A stretch of DNA of 64,000 nt from Methylomonas methanica (GCA_001644045.1 LUUF01000087.1:19062-83061), one strand, 5' to 3'. Numbered from the stretch's first letter, positions 26,328 to 36,038 are shown. Notes: generated by a model not told the origin, from the sequence alone. Made by a program: numbers and translations.

Positions 26328-27176
26328 TTAAAGCAAGGCTGTCACTGCCGCACATTCCGCGCTATTCAACTCAAACTCGAAAATGGCCAAATCCGCGCTG
26401 ATATGCTCGGCGGATGTGGTGCCGGTTAAGGGTACGATGCCGATCTGCGTTAAATAGCGGAAGAATATTTGCGCCGGGCTGCGTTGGTATTTATCCGCCA
26501 GCGTTTTTACAACCGTGTCAGCCAAGATTTTGGGGTTGGCGGTTAACGTCCAGAAGCTTTCATAGACGATGTGCCGCTGCCGGCAAAACGCCCGCAATTG
26601 CTTATCGTAGCCGGTATCGGCATAAAACCGGTTCTGCAATACGGCGGGTTTAACCGTCGCGTTGTCGTACAAAAACTCGAACAAGGCCGGATCGTAGCAA
26701 TTGCTGATGCCCAGTTGCTTGGTGCCGCCGCTTTGCTGGATGGCTTCCAGTGCTTGCCAAACTTCCAGCAACTGTCCGCGATCGGCCAGCGGCGAATGCA
26801 GTACCAGGCCATCCAGATAATCGGTTTGCAGATTTTTTAACGAAGTTTGGAAGGACTGCGCGACTTGCTCAGGCAAGCTGGCCTTGGGGTCGTAAGGTAT
26901 GCGTAGCGGATCGTGGCCGTTCAGGGGCGTGAATTTGCTTTGCAAGTAAAGATCGGATCGCTCCAGGCCCAATGCACGGCAAGCCGCCGACATACCTTCG
27001 CCAACGCCGGCCTCGTGGTAATGCTTGGGCTGGCAAGCAGTGTCGATACCACGAAAACCCAGGCTTATCGCCTGCTCCACCAGCGCGGCGGTGCGTTCTT
27101 GTTTCCAGGCTGTGCCGTAAATAATGCCCGGCATTTGTACCCCGGCGGCGGAGAGAATAAAGTCGTTGCTTCTCAT
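26328..27176 (-). CDS. aldo/keto reductase
   Basis: 282 residues from the ATG at 27176, which has a GGGAG ribosome site; the longer frame lacks one. The TIM-barrel signatures are GFRGIDTACQPKHYHEAGVGEGM (the D and Y of the catalytic tetrad), LQSKFTP (the lysine), YLDGLVLHSPL (the histidine) and the NADPH-binding end QIGIVPLTGTTSAEHISADL. Such enzymes reduce carbonyls with NADPH in the cytoplasm. The nearest neighbours are on the far side of a repeat and a 715-base gap, so it is probably monocistronic. The substrate is not predictable. Confidence 0.9.
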   Translation of the reverse strand: MRSNDFILSAAGVQMPGIIYGTAWKQERTAALVEQAISLGFRGIDTACQPKHYHEAGVGEGMSAACRALGLERSDLYLQSKFTPLNGHDPLRIPYDPKASLPEQVAQSFQTSLKNLQTDYLDGLVLHSPLADRGQLLEVWQALEAIQQSGGTKQLGISNCYDPALFEFLYDNATVKPAVLQNRFYADTGYDKQLRAFCRQRHIVYESFWTLTANPKILADTVVKTLADKYQRSPAQIFFRYLTQIGIVPLTGTTSAEHISADLAIFEFELNSAECAAVTALL

Positions 27177-27891
27177 CACGGCTCCCGAAAAAGTCTTGAT
27201 CTTCGGTGATACCCGCCTGGGCGTCAATTGCCGGGACTACTAAAAGCCGGGATTGCCGAGCGAAGTTGTTGTGGGGCGCTTGATATTGGCGGAGTTTTGA
27301 CCAAAATCTGCCGGTCAAAAAATACAAGTGAACAGTTGGTTTATTAATCAAAGCGGCCATTTAGCAACCGACATCCAAGGAGCCTAAGCTTTTAGTTAAC
27401 CCCAAACAGCGTCGCTATACCTTTGGTACAGCACAGATTCAACTGTGCCCCTTCTCCTTGACAAAGGATAGAGCCCAAAAATTAAACCGGTCGACTCGAC
27501 TTCAGGCAGAGTAGGTTCCGCGTTAAGAAAATAGGAGTATACGTATCAGAATGCCGATTAAAACCACATTTTTTTGTCTGTATGTTCTTGTGAAGAAAGG
27601 CTAGCAAAGCATGGTGAGACATCTAATATTCAACCCAAGCCTCAACGATTGAGGGGGAATATTCGCCTCAGTTGGGCTGATAGGAATCACCTTAAAATAC
27701 GGGTCGAATTTTGTTGTTTTTAATGTGTCTCAGTCTGGTGTATAAGATATGTGGACTACGTGGAAGCACTCTCATAAGGATCAATCCAAGCGCTTTTCAA
27801 TATTTACCGAAACAGTATTCCTTGTAGCACGGGTTGGCTTGTCGTTTTAGAGCAAAATTCCGCTGAAAATATCTTTTTTCTTTAGGCCGCT
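27177..27891. other. long intergenic region upstream of the hybrid kinase gene
   Basis: About 715 bases with no supported gene on either strand. A small perfect hairpin CCTCAA-CGA-TTGAGG lies at 27640-27654, flanked by CCCAAGC and GTTGGGCT which can extend pairing weakly. The size suggests a complex control region or a decayed gene; I could not identify a specific promoter. Confidence 0.45.
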
Positions 27892-30800
27892 ATGGAAAAT
27901 TTTTTGATTACCTCAAAAAGACTATTCCACCATTCCAATGTCTTCACGCAAGTCGGCATTTTAGGGGAGTTTCTCTTGTTGTTCCTGCCTATCGTTATGC
28001 TGGTCTCGGTAGGTACCTGGTCTTTGGGCGAATCGCGCATCAATACCGAAATGTCCATGTTAATGGCTGACGAAAAGACTTATGTAGAACTAAGCCAGGG
28101 ACGTTTGGCCCGAGAATTGGCAGTGCCGATACGGCATATGATTAGCCTGGCCAATGAAAAGCCTGTGCGTCACGTGTATGAAGCTGTAGATGGATCAAAC
28201 ACCACGCAAATGGAAGAGGCTTTTATTTCGTTAATGTCGCGCAACCCTAACTACGATAAGGTGCGCTGGATTGACGATCATGGACTGGAACGTGTTCGAG
28301 TCAATAATCGCAACGGACAACCTCTGCTAGTCCCGCACAGCGATTTACAGGACAAGCACGACCGCTATTTTTTTATTGATGCACTGCGGCTTGAAAAGGG
28401 TGAGATTTATATTTCTCCTCTCGATTTAAACATGGAAAATGGTCAGTTCGAACTACCTTACAAACCAACTATCAGGGTGGCAACTCGTATTTTTGCCGCA
28501 GATGGCACACCTCGCGGCATCCTGATCATTAATATTGCCGCCCGTTCAATGTTGAATGCCTTTGTCGGCAGTGCCGGCCCCGCGGCCAATCGCATGATGC
28601 TGCTTAATGCCGACGGTTATTGGCTCAAGAGCCCCGATGAGTCCGACGAATGGGATTTCATGTTTCTGCGCAAAATGACCTTGGGCAACCGATACCCGGA
28701 GGCTTGGGAAGCAATATCGAAGACGGATAAGGGACAAGTTCATTTGCCGGATGGACTTTGGACCTGGAGTTCGGTATCGCCCGTTCCAGAACGGGATACC
28801 CGGCTATCGCATAACATACACTGGAAAGTCGTTACCCATCTGCCGGGACGCGAGTTGTCTGCCTTGGAATATCAGGTTTGGCCGGTCAAGTTGGGGAGCG
28901 CGCTTATTATACTTTCGCTGTTTGGATTTGGCATTGACCGTTTAGTCCAGGCAAAAGCGGCGCGTGCGAAGGCCGAAAAGGAGGCGGCGTTGGCGCGCAG
29001 CGAAGTGGAAGCAGCTCATAGATTGCAGGAAGCGCAAGCCGGTTTTCGGATGCTATTTGAGGCCAACACCAGCGGCTTATTGGTGGTTGATGCCGGCGGC
29101 AGAATCATCATGGCTAACCCCGCCTTCGAGGATATGTTCGGTTACCGAGTTCCAGAGTTGCTGAACCAACCTGTCGAAATGCTCTTACCAGAGCTTATGC
29201 GTGCCTATCACGCCGAACAACGTGAAGCTTATCTCCACGCGCCCACCACTCGAGCCATGGGCGCCGGTAGGGATCTGCATGGCACCCGCAAGAATGGCAG
29301 CGTGTTTCCGATCGAAATCGGCTTGAGTCCTTATCGGGATAACAATCAATATTTTGTGCTGGCCACGGTAGTGGACATTTCCGAGCGCAAGCGCGCCCAG
29401 GACGAGATCGTGCGCATGAATGAAATTCTGGAACAGCGCGTGGCCGAGCGGACAACCGAACTACAAACGGCTCGACAAGAGGCAGAGCGTTTGGCCAGCG
29501 TCAAAGGAAATTTCCTGGCCAACATGAGCCATGAAATACGTACGCCGATGAACGCCATCCTTGGATTGGCCTATCTGTTGGAAAAGGCCCATCTCCCGAC
29601 CGAGGAACACAATCTGGTCAAAAAAATTCGCATCGCCGGCCGTTCGTTACTGGGGATCATCAACGACATTCTGGATTTTTCCAAGATCGAATCAGGACGC
29701 CTTGAAATCGAGCATGCGCCATTCCGGCTGAATGACGTGCTGGACAATGTGGCGACACTAATGTCTGCCGTCGAATATAAACATGATGTCGAATTAGTAA
29801 TGGGACCCGCACCGGAAGGTATGGAATTCTTGCGCGGAGATGCACTGCGCCTGGAACAGATATTGGTAAATTTGACCAGCAATGCACTTAAATTTACCGA
29901 GCGCGGAAGTGTTGCACTTACGGTAGCACGGACGCCAGCGATTAACGGGCAGGATCGTTTGCGATTCAGCGTTAGGGATACCGGAAAAGGCATCGCTTTG
30001 GATAAGCAAATTGAAATCTTTTCCCCGTTCGCCCAAGAGGACACTTCTACGACACGTTGTTTCGGCGGCACCGGGCTAGGACTATCCATATGCCGATGCC
30101 TGGTAAAGATGATGGGTGGCGAGATTGGCGTCATCAGCGAACTCGGCAAAGGCAGCGAATTCTGGTTTGTGCTGCCCGTGGAGTTGGTTGAGCCTCAGGA
30201 CTATGTGCAACCGGCCATGGCTTTCCAGAATGTTCTGATCGCCGACGATCACCCGGTTGCCCGAGAGATGCTGGCCGCCACCGTGCGCAGTCTCGGTTGG
30301 AATCCGGAAGTCGTGTCCTCCGGCGAGGAAGCTGTAAAGCGCATCATTGCCCGAGCACAGAACAACAAGCTCCCGGACCTGCTGCTGCTGGACTGGCGTA
30401 TGCCGGGCATGGATGGGCTGACTGCCGGACAGCAGATTAAGAAAGCCTTGGGCGACATTCCCAACGCACCACTGATTGTGATGGCCACGGCTCATGACCG
30501 CGATGCTTTGGTGCGTGAGCCGGGTGCAAATGTAGCCGATGCCATCCTGAACAAGCCGGTAACGGCCTCGGCATTATATAACGTCTCAGAAGCCAAACGA
30601 CACCAGCATGGGGATTTAGAGCCGGCCTCTACTACCTCGGTGGCAAACGATAGGCGTCTGCACCGGCTTCGGGTGCTGGTAGTGGATGATAGCGAAATCA
30701 ATCGTGATATGGCGTGCCGCATCCTGGAATCGGAAGGCGCCATCGTTCATCTCGCCGATGACGGTAAAACCGCATTGGAATGGCTAAGCAATAATCCTGA

Positions 30801-31680
30801 CCGAATCGACGTGGTTTTGATGGACGTCCAGATGCCGTTAATGGACGGTTATGAAGCGACTCGAAGGATTCGCGACACACTGGGCTTAGCCTCATTACCC
30901 ATCATCGCCCTGACCGCGGGCGCCTTCAAAAACCAGCAGACTGCGGCACTGGCGGCCGGCATGAATGGATTCATCTCCAAGCCTTTTGATGTCGACGATT
31001 TGATTCGGCAACTTCAGCAATACGCCACGGAGCAACATCAGGAAAGCATGGCGTCGATCACGACCCCACGCAATACCACCACTAAAGTCAGGCCAACTCC
31101 AATTATTGATCTGGAGCGTGGTGTGCATAGCTGGGGCGATGTAGAGACTTACCATAAGTATCTACGCAAGTTTGCCGATGCCCACGGGCACGATGGCGAT
31201 GAAATTGGCGGGCTAATTACGGTGGGATTGCTGGAACACGCTCGGGTTCTGGCGCATAAATTAAAAGGCACCGCCGGTAATTTGGCAATGATGGTGGTAT
31301 GGGAGCTGGCCGAAAAAATCGAACTAGCCTTGGCCGAAAATCGTGAAACAGGCGATTGGCCGCATACCCTACAGCGGGCTCTCGATGACGTATTGGCCAA
31401 AATAACAGGCCTTACCAAACCAAATTCACCGAATGATGGGGCTATTTCCTGCGTGGTTGATAGCGACACCCCCCTGCATTTGTTGCGCGACTTATTGTTG
31501 GCTCTCGATCGAGACGACCCTGATGAAGCGGAACCTGCTCTGGGTGCCCTCGAGCAAATCCTGCCATTACAAATGCTGGAACCCATTCGGGAACTGCTGG
31601 ATAACTTTGATTTCCGCGCCGCCGAGGAACAGACCAGAGCCCTGATTAAACGGTTAAACATCAATTTACAGGAGGTTTAA
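27892..31680 (+). CDS. hybrid sensor histidine kinase: Cache-like sensor, PAS, HisKA, HATPase, two receivers and HPt
   Basis: 1262 residues. TM1 at about residues 25-44 and TM2 near 325-345 enclose a large extracytoplasmic sensor of dCache type (residues 45-320). A coiled coil rich in A/E/K leads into a PAS domain (about 385-500). HisKA carries [18 protein letters not shown] with His547, followed by an HATPase domain (GGTGLGLSICR). Two receivers follow with Asp834 (LLLLDWRMPGMDG) and Asp978 ([13 protein letters not shown]), and an HPt domain with His1122 (HKLKGTAGN) is at the end. It is a full internal phosphorelay like BarA. Two bases separate it from the HD-GYP regulator gene, whose ribosome site lies in this gene's end. 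Confidence 0.94.
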   Translation: MENFLITSKRLFHHSNVFTQVGILGEFLLLFLPIVMLVSVGTWSLGESRINTEMSMLMADEKTYVELSQGRLARELAVPIRHMISLANEKPVRHVYEAVDGSNTTQMEEAFISLMSRNPNYDKVRWIDDHGLERVRVNNRNGQPLLVPHSDLQDKHDRYFFIDALRLEKGEIYISPLDLNMENGQFELPYKPTIRVATRIFAADGTPRGILIINIAARSMLNAFVGSAGPAANRMMLLNADGYWLKSPDESDEWDFMFLRKMTLGNRYPEAWEAISKTDKGQVHLPDGLWTWSSVSPVPERDTRLSHNIHWKVVTHLPGRELSALEYQVWPVKLGSALIILSLFGFGIDRLVQAKAARAKAEKEAALARSEVEAAHRLQEAQAGFRMLFEANTSGLLVVDAGGRIIMANPAFEDMFGYRVPELLNQPVEMLLPELMRAYHAEQREAYLHAPTTRAMGAGRDLHGTRKNGSVFPIEIGLSPYRDNNQYFVLATVVDISERKRAQDEIVRMNEILEQRVAERTTELQTARQEAERLASVKGNFLANMSHEIRTPMNAILGLAYLLEKAHLPTEEHNLVKKIRIAGRSLLGIINDILDFSKIESGRLEIEHAPFRLNDVLDNVATLMSAVEYKHDVELVMGPAPEGMEFLRGDALRLEQILVNLTSNALKFTERGSVALTVARTPAINGQDRLRFSVRDTGKGIALDKQIEIFSPFAQEDTSTTRCFGGTGLGLSICRCLVKMMGGEIGVISELGKGSEFWFVLPVELVEPQDYVQPAMAFQNVLIADDHPVAREMLAATVRSLGWNPEVVSSGEEAVKRIIARAQNNKLPDLLLLDWRMPGMDGLTAGQQIKKALGDIPNAPLIVMATAHDRDALVREPGANVADAILNKPVTASALYNVSEAKRHQHGDLEPASTTSVANDRRLHRLRVLVVDDSEINRDMACRILESEGAIVHLADDGKTALEWLSNNPDRIDVVLMDVQMPLMDGYEATRRIRDTLGLASLPIIALTAGAFKNQQTAALAAGMNGFISKPFDVDDLIRQLQQYATEQHQESMASITTPRNTTTKVRPTPIIDLERGVHSWGDVETYHKYLRKFADAHGHDGDEIGGLITVGLLEHARVLAHKLKGTAGNLAMMVVWELAEKIELALAENRETGDWPHTLQRALDDVLAKITGLTKPNSPNDGAISCVVDSDTPLHLLRDLLLALDRDDPDEAEPALGALEQILPLQMLEPIRELLDNFDFRAAEEQTRALIKRLNINLQEV

Positions 31681-31682
31681 CC

Positions 31683-32690
31683 ATGTCAAACGGTCCGATT
31701 CTATGTGTCGACGATGAACCCTACAATCTCGGCATCCTGCGCATGGCGTTAAAAGGGCGTCATTCCCTTGCATTTGCCCGTAGCGGCCGGGAAACCCTAT
31801 TGGCCGTGGAAAAACACAATCCGGCATTGATCTTACTTGATGTGCAGATGCCTGACATGGATGGCTACGAAGTATGTCGCCGACTCAAAAGTAACCGTGA
31901 GACGCAGGATATTCCGATCATCTTCGTCACGGGGATGACGCAAGAAATCGACGAAAAAGCCGGATTCGACGTCGGTGCGGTGGATTACATTACCAAACCC
32001 ATTTCAGTACCTATCGTACAAGCCAGGGTGCAAACTCACCTGTCGCTGGTGCGGACCGATAAACTGGAAAAAAGTTATCACGATGCCATCCATATGCTGG
32101 GCAAAGCCGGTCATTACAACGATACCGACACCGGCGCCCACATCTGGCGCATGGCGGCCTACAGCCGCTCTCTAGCGGAAACGATAGGCTGGAACGAGGA
32201 GCGCTGCAACCTGTTGGAATTGGCTGCGCCCATGCACGATACCGGCAAAATCGGCATCCCCGATGCTGTATTGAAAAAGCCGGGCAAGTTGGATGCGGAA
32301 GAATGGCGGATCATGAAGACCCATACGACCATAGGGCATGGCATCCTTAAACAAAGCGAGGCACCGTTATTTCAGCTTGCCGGTGAAATTGCGTTATACC
32401 ATCATGAAAAATGCGATGGCAGCGGTTATCCGCATGGCTTGTCGGCGCAGGAGATTCCCGAGTCCGCGCGCGTTGTGGCTGTTGCTGATGTGTTCGACGC
32501 CCTTTCCATGAAACGTCCCTATAAAGACGCGTGGCCTTTGGATAAGACACTGGATTTCCTCAAGGAAAATGCCGGAACACATCTCGATAGTCGCCTAGTC
32601 CAGGCGTTCATGGACATTCTGCCAAAAATTCTAGATATTAAAGCGGAATGGGATACCCGCGAACTTACGTTGGAAGGAAACCTTTTCTAG
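31683..32690 (+). CDS. response regulator with HD-GYP cyclic-di-GMP phosphodiesterase domain
   Basis: 335 residues. Residues 1-125 are a receiver (ILCVDDEPYNLGIL with the acidic pocket, ALILLDVQMPDMDG with the phosphoacceptor, and the KPIS lysine). From about residue 140 an HD-GYP domain follows with DTGAHIWRMA, MHDTGKIGIPD (HD pair), HTTIGHGIL, HHEKCDGSGYPHGL (the GYP motif) and VVAVADVFDAL. The expected reaction is hydrolysis of cyclic-di-GMP. An AGGAGG ribosome site immediately precedes the ATG. It is the likely output of the upstream hybrid kinase. Confidence 0.94.
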   Translation: MSNGPILCVDDEPYNLGILRMALKGRHSLAFARSGRETLLAVEKHNPALILLDVQMPDMDGYEVCRRLKSNRETQDIPIIFVTGMTQEIDEKAGFDVGAVDYITKPISVPIVQARVQTHLSLVRTDKLEKSYHDAIHMLGKAGHYNDTDTGAHIWRMAAYSRSLAETIGWNEERCNLLELAAPMHDTGKIGIPDAVLKKPGKLDAEEWRIMKTHTTIGHGILKQSEAPLFQLAGEIALYHHEKCDGSGYPHGLSAQEIPESARVVAVADVFDALSMKRPYKDAWPLDKTLDFLKENAGTHLDSRLVQAFMDILPKILDIKAEWDTRELTLEGNLF

Positions 32691-32717
32691 GTTTCACTGC
32701 GGTTGGTTAGAGGTTTT

Positions 32718-32927
32718 ATGGTTCAGCGACTATATCGGACGCTTTATGATAATGTGGCGGAGCAACGCTGGCTGGAAGCGCGCGATATTCTGGGCCATTT
32801 GCGAATGTTGGACGGACAGAATTAAACCTTACGCCGGTTTGACGAGATGATAGGCCGTCTGTCGGTTAAACCCCGCGAATTCCAGTTGCGATTAGCGGCG
32901 CATGTTGCGCCGGGCCAAGTCGCCTAA
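32718..32927 (+). pseudogene. short coding remnant with an in-frame stop
   Basis: From the ATG at 32718 the frame encodes MVQRLYRTLYDNVAEQRW and on to MLDGQN, stops at TAA 32823-32825, and then continues in the same frame with TLRRFDEMIGRLSVKPREF and further to a second TAA at 32925-32927. The composition looks protein-like on both sides of the stop, so this may be one 69-residue gene interrupted by a stop. A GAGGTTT stretch precedes the ATG. I do not recognise the protein. It could equally be noncoding. Confidence 0.35.
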
Positions 32928-32983
32928 ATCTGGCGGGTCCGGTTAAGCTAGCGTGTCTTACGTTTAACTTTCGGTAGATCACC

Positions 32984-33454
32984 ATGAAAAAACTCCTGCT
33001 TACCCTGCTGGCTATCCTGCTGATCATTGAGGAATGGTTGTGGGATTTTCTATCGGCCTGCGGTCATTATCTGGCCTTGCTGCTCAGGCTGGAAGGCGTC
33101 GAGCGTTGGTTGGCGCAAACTTCGCCGGCCATGGCTTTGCTGGCGTTTACGATTCCGGTGCTGATTGTGACGCCGATCAATCTGGCGGCCTTGTCCTTGC
33201 TATTGCACGGATTATTGTTGCAGGGCATTTTGCTGGAAGTGTTCGCCAAGTTGCTGGGTACTTTGCTGGTGGCGCGGGTGTTCAAACTGACTAAACCGCA
33301 ATTGCTGACCTTCGGTATTATTGCCTTTGTCTATCATACCGTGATGGGTTGGCTGCAGTGGGCGCACGCCAAGATTATCGATACCGAGATTTACCGTTGG
33401 TCGCGGCAGGTAAAAGCGCAGGTTAAGGCGAAAGTTAAAGCGTGGTTGGGCTAA
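32984..33454 (+). CDS. small membrane protein of unknown function
   Basis: 156 residues with four or so hydrophobic segments (KKLLLTLLAILLIIEEWLWDFL, AMALLAFTIPVLIVTPINL, LSLLLHGLLLQGILLEVF, LLTFGIIAFVYHTVMG) and a strongly basic tail (RQVKAQVKAKVKAWLG). An inner-membrane location with a cytoplasmic positive tail is likely. The conserved-looking EEWLWD motif after the first helix resembles a group of uncharacterised proteobacterial membrane proteins, but I cannot name a function. It converges on the zinc-ribbon membrane protein gene with eleven bases between stops. Confidence 0.78.
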   Translation: MKKLLLTLLAILLIIEEWLWDFLSACGHYLALLLRLEGVERWLAQTSPAMALLAFTIPVLIVTPINLAALSLLLHGLLLQGILLEVFAKLLGTLLVARVFKLTKPQLLTFGIIAFVYHTVMGWLQWAHAKIIDTEIYRWSRQVKAQVKAKVKAWLG

Positions 33455-33465
33455 ATTCTTGGGCG

Positions 33466-34215
33466 CTAATCGGGTTTCGAGCCAGTCAGTTTTTGCCTCT
33501 GTTTGATCAACACGTAGCCGCAGCCAATTAGCGAAATTATCATCAACATCGCACCCAGCAGCTGCGCGAGTTTGGCCAATGTATGATCTTGCGCCAACAA
33601 GCCGGATTCGGTAAGCAGATATTCCCAATCGTGAAAGCCGTAAGGTGCGGAATGGCCGAAATTGCCGCCCAGCAAGGGCAGTTGCCCGGCGCGGGCGTCG
33701 TTGATATATGGCGCAATGTCCAGAAAGTTCTCGCCCACCCACCATAAGCACAAACCGGCGCCGAACGGATCGCGGGTTTTTAGCCACAAAGTCAGCATGC
33801 AAATCGTCGGCATTAGAATTTGGCCGAGGGTGCCGCCCAGCGAGCTGATGAATTGCCCGAACGGCCGGAAAATCAGATGGCCGGCTTCATGAAACGGCAG
33901 ATTGACCAAATGCAGAAACGATTCACCGACCGCATTGCTGGCCAGGCCCGGCGTAATTAATAGCCAGCTCCACAACAAAAATCCTGGCAATAATACGCAG
34001 CGGCCGACAAAAATAGCATCGTTGTCTGCATAAACGTCGCTGCCGAAGAGCGTGTCCGCCGGCGGCTCGATGTGAATGATGACTTGGGGCCGTTCCGCAG
34101 TCGGCGAGCTTGAGCTGCCATGGTATTTGTAATATTTGGCAAAAACGATACCGCAATGCGGGCAGGTTTCCTCGGCGGGCGGCACGTCCCTATTACACTT
34201 GGGGCATGGCTTCAT
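33466..34215 (-). CDS. zinc-ribbon membrane protein with HEAGH motif (putative membrane metallopeptidase)
   Basis: 249 residues. An N-terminal zinc ribbon (CPKCNRDVPPAEETCPHCGI) precedes a linker and a membrane part with several helices. Inside it, HLVNLPFHEAGHLIFRPFG contains the HExxH-type HEAGH sequence in a hydrophobic setting, as in site-2-type zinc peptidases. A second zinc ligand of the NPDG type is not evident; the WWVGENFLDIAPY segment could be the complementary part. Proteolytic activity is therefore only a possibility. The gene is monocistronic and convergent with the neighbouring membrane protein gene. Confidence 0.8.
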   Translation of the reverse strand: MKPCPKCNRDVPPAEETCPHCGIVFAKYYKYHGSSSSPTAERPQVIIHIEPPADTLFGSDVYADNDAIFVGRCVLLPGFLLWSWLLITPGLASNAVGESFLHLVNLPFHEAGHLIFRPFGQFISSLGGTLGQILMPTICMLTLWLKTRDPFGAGLCLWWVGENFLDIAPYINDARAGQLPLLGGNFGHSAPYGFHDWEYLLTESGLLAQDHTLAKLAQLLGAMLMIISLIGCGYVLIKQRQKLTGSKPD

Positions 34216-34337
34216 GGCGGGGCTCCGGAGTTGATGGTGAGATGTTTTGTAACTAAACCTTAGCAGCTAGACCGGGATTTTTCGTCTCCGGCAAGATTTT
34301 ATTTTTACGCTCGGCGACTTGTCGAACGAACGAGATT

Positions 34338-34871
34338 TTGAGGTTAATTATGTTGGAACTGATATTCTCCAAAGCCGAACCGGCCGACGCGGAGCAATTG
34401 GCGGAGTTGATCAATTCGGCGTATCGCGGCGAATCCAGCCGGCAGGGTTGGACCACCGAAGCCGATTTGCTGGACGGCCGTCGCACCGATGCGGTGGATA
34501 TTTTGGACTTAATCACCGGCGCGGAGTCGATGATTTTGCTGTGTCGGCGGCAGGGCGATTTGTTGGGATCGGTGCATTTACAAAAAGTCGATCAGCAGGT
34601 GCATATCGGTATGTTGGCGGTCGCGCCGGCTATGCAAGGTCTAGGGATAGGCAAGCGCTTGTTGGAAGCGGCGGAAGCCGAGGCCAGGCAAGCGTGGTTG
34701 GCAGCATGTTTGGTGATGGCGGTGATTCCTGCTCGGACCGAGCTGATTGCCTTTTACGAACGGCGCGGCTACCAGCGCACCGGGGTGATTAAGGCGTTTC
34801 CGGTTAATCCGGCATTATGGAAACCCAAAGTGGCAGGCTTGTCCTTGGAATTATTGGAAAAGCAGGTATAA
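34338..34871 (+). CDS. GNAT-family N-acetyltransferase
   Basis: 177 residues. The acetyl-CoA-binding motif A is HIGMLAVAPAMQGLGIGKRLLEAAE (QGLGIG pyrophosphate loop), preceded by the strand GDLLGSVHLQKVDQQ and followed by the C-terminal IAFYERRGYQRTGV typical of the fold. The ATG chosen begins MRLIMLELIFSKAEPADAEQLAELIN; the second ATG (34350) is equally likely. Substrate unknown. It is not obviously part of an operon. Confidence 0.87.
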   Translation: MRLIMLELIFSKAEPADAEQLAELINSAYRGESSRQGWTTEADLLDGRRTDAVDILDLITGAESMILLCRRQGDLLGSVHLQKVDQQVHIGMLAVAPAMQGLGIGKRLLEAAEAEARQAWLAACLVMAVIPARTELIAFYERRGYQRTGVIKAFPVNPALWKPKVAGLSLELLEKQV

Positions 34872-34921
34872 GGAGCTCGGCATAATAAAGACTCAAGCCG
34901 AATTTGTCTGTTAAATGAAGG

Positions 34922-35882
34922 CTAGCTCGGTAAGTTGCTTGCGCTGTTCACGGAGGCAATGACTTGATTGCCGTTTCCAAGGTATTCCAGTGAGTCGAAA
35001 CTCAGCATCCGGGATAAAGCAATACCCCGGCCGTGTAGGTCGGTTGCGCGTTCCGGCGAGAACGTTAGGAAACTCGATGAATCGAAGCCTTTGCCCTGAT
35101 CTTTAATCGTAAAAGTGGTACGGCTCGGTTCTCTGAAGACTTTAACGTGCACGAATTTGTCTTCATATTCGGGTTGATAGAGCCGGCTTTCGATTTCTTG
35201 CCGCCAGCGGCCTTGGCTGACCAGCTCGGTTTTTTCTTGATAGCTGATGCCGAGATTGCCGTGTTCGACGGAATTTAGCAGTAACTCGGAAAGCCCGGTG
35301 GCGACTTTTTCCGGCTTACATGACAAATCGGCGAGCAGTGCGGTCAAACCCTTGATTTCATTCAACGTCCGGAAACTAAACTCGGCTTTTCGCAGCAAGC
35401 TCAGCGCTGCTTTTTTATTGGTAATCCTGGTTTTTAGCGCCTTATGGCGGCGACTGTCATCTATGGCCGAGGCTACAAACGCCAGTAAAATTTTTTCGTC
35501 GTATGGTTTGGTCAGATAATGATAAACCCCGGCATTGATGCCTTCTACAATAGCGTCGTCGCGACGAGACCCCAGTCTGAAAAATCACTGGCAGCTCGGC
35601 AAAACGCGAATCGCCTTTGATTTTGGCTAATAGTTCCATGCCATCCATGTACGGCATATTTCTATCGGTCACGACGATGTCAAAAGGTTTTTCGCTGCTG
35701 TTGAGCATTTGCCAGGCTTCGACACCGTTGCTGGCGGATTGGACCAGATAGCCGGCGGATTCCAAATATTTGCGGAGTATTTCCCGCATAAGTTTCACGT
35801 CATCGGCGATTAATACGTTCGCTTTAAAGTCTCGGTCAGAAAATTTCAACGCTAATTCTCCTGGAGGCAGCGGTTTGAGCAA
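34922..35882 (-). pseudogene. receiver-HATPase (RsbW-like) regulatory protein split by a frameshift
   Basis: The first part (from the ATG at 35882) is a receiver: NVLIADDVKLMREILRKYL, FDIVVTDRNMPYMDG and LPVIFQTG. At the run of four C at 35570-35573 the frame is lost and the ORF continues as unrelated residues (VSSRRRYCRRHQ). Removing one base of the run gives QTGSRRDDAIVEGINAGVYH, then YLTKPYDEKILLAF with the receiver lysine, and runs without interruption into the HATPase-like domain (LSELLLNSVEHGNLG, IKDQGKGFD, LHGRGIALSRML) to the stop at 34922. The repaired product would be 319 residues. A genuine mutation and a sequencing error cannot be told apart here. Confidence 0.85.
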
Positions 35883-36014
35883 TTAGCTGAGAAAATTAGC
35901 CTAGTGGCTTGAGTGATGCTATCTGCGTTCGGGCAATTAAGCAACTTTACCGGTTTTGCGATATACCGTTGAAGTCAAGGTTTTGCGGTCAAACCCTGAT
36001 TCGGCTGGACTGAA

Positions 36015-36038
36015 CAATCGCAAATTACTTTGCGATTG
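36015..36038. terminator. strong hairpin between the REC-ATPase and Lon-like genes
   Basis: CAATCGCAAA-TTAC-TTTGCGATTG forms a near-perfect 10-bp stem in the 282-base intergenic stretch. On the minus strand it lies downstream of the Lon-like gene stop; no long T-run follows on either strand, so termination is possible but weak by the usual criteria. The rest of the stretch shows nothing recognised. Confidence 0.4.
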
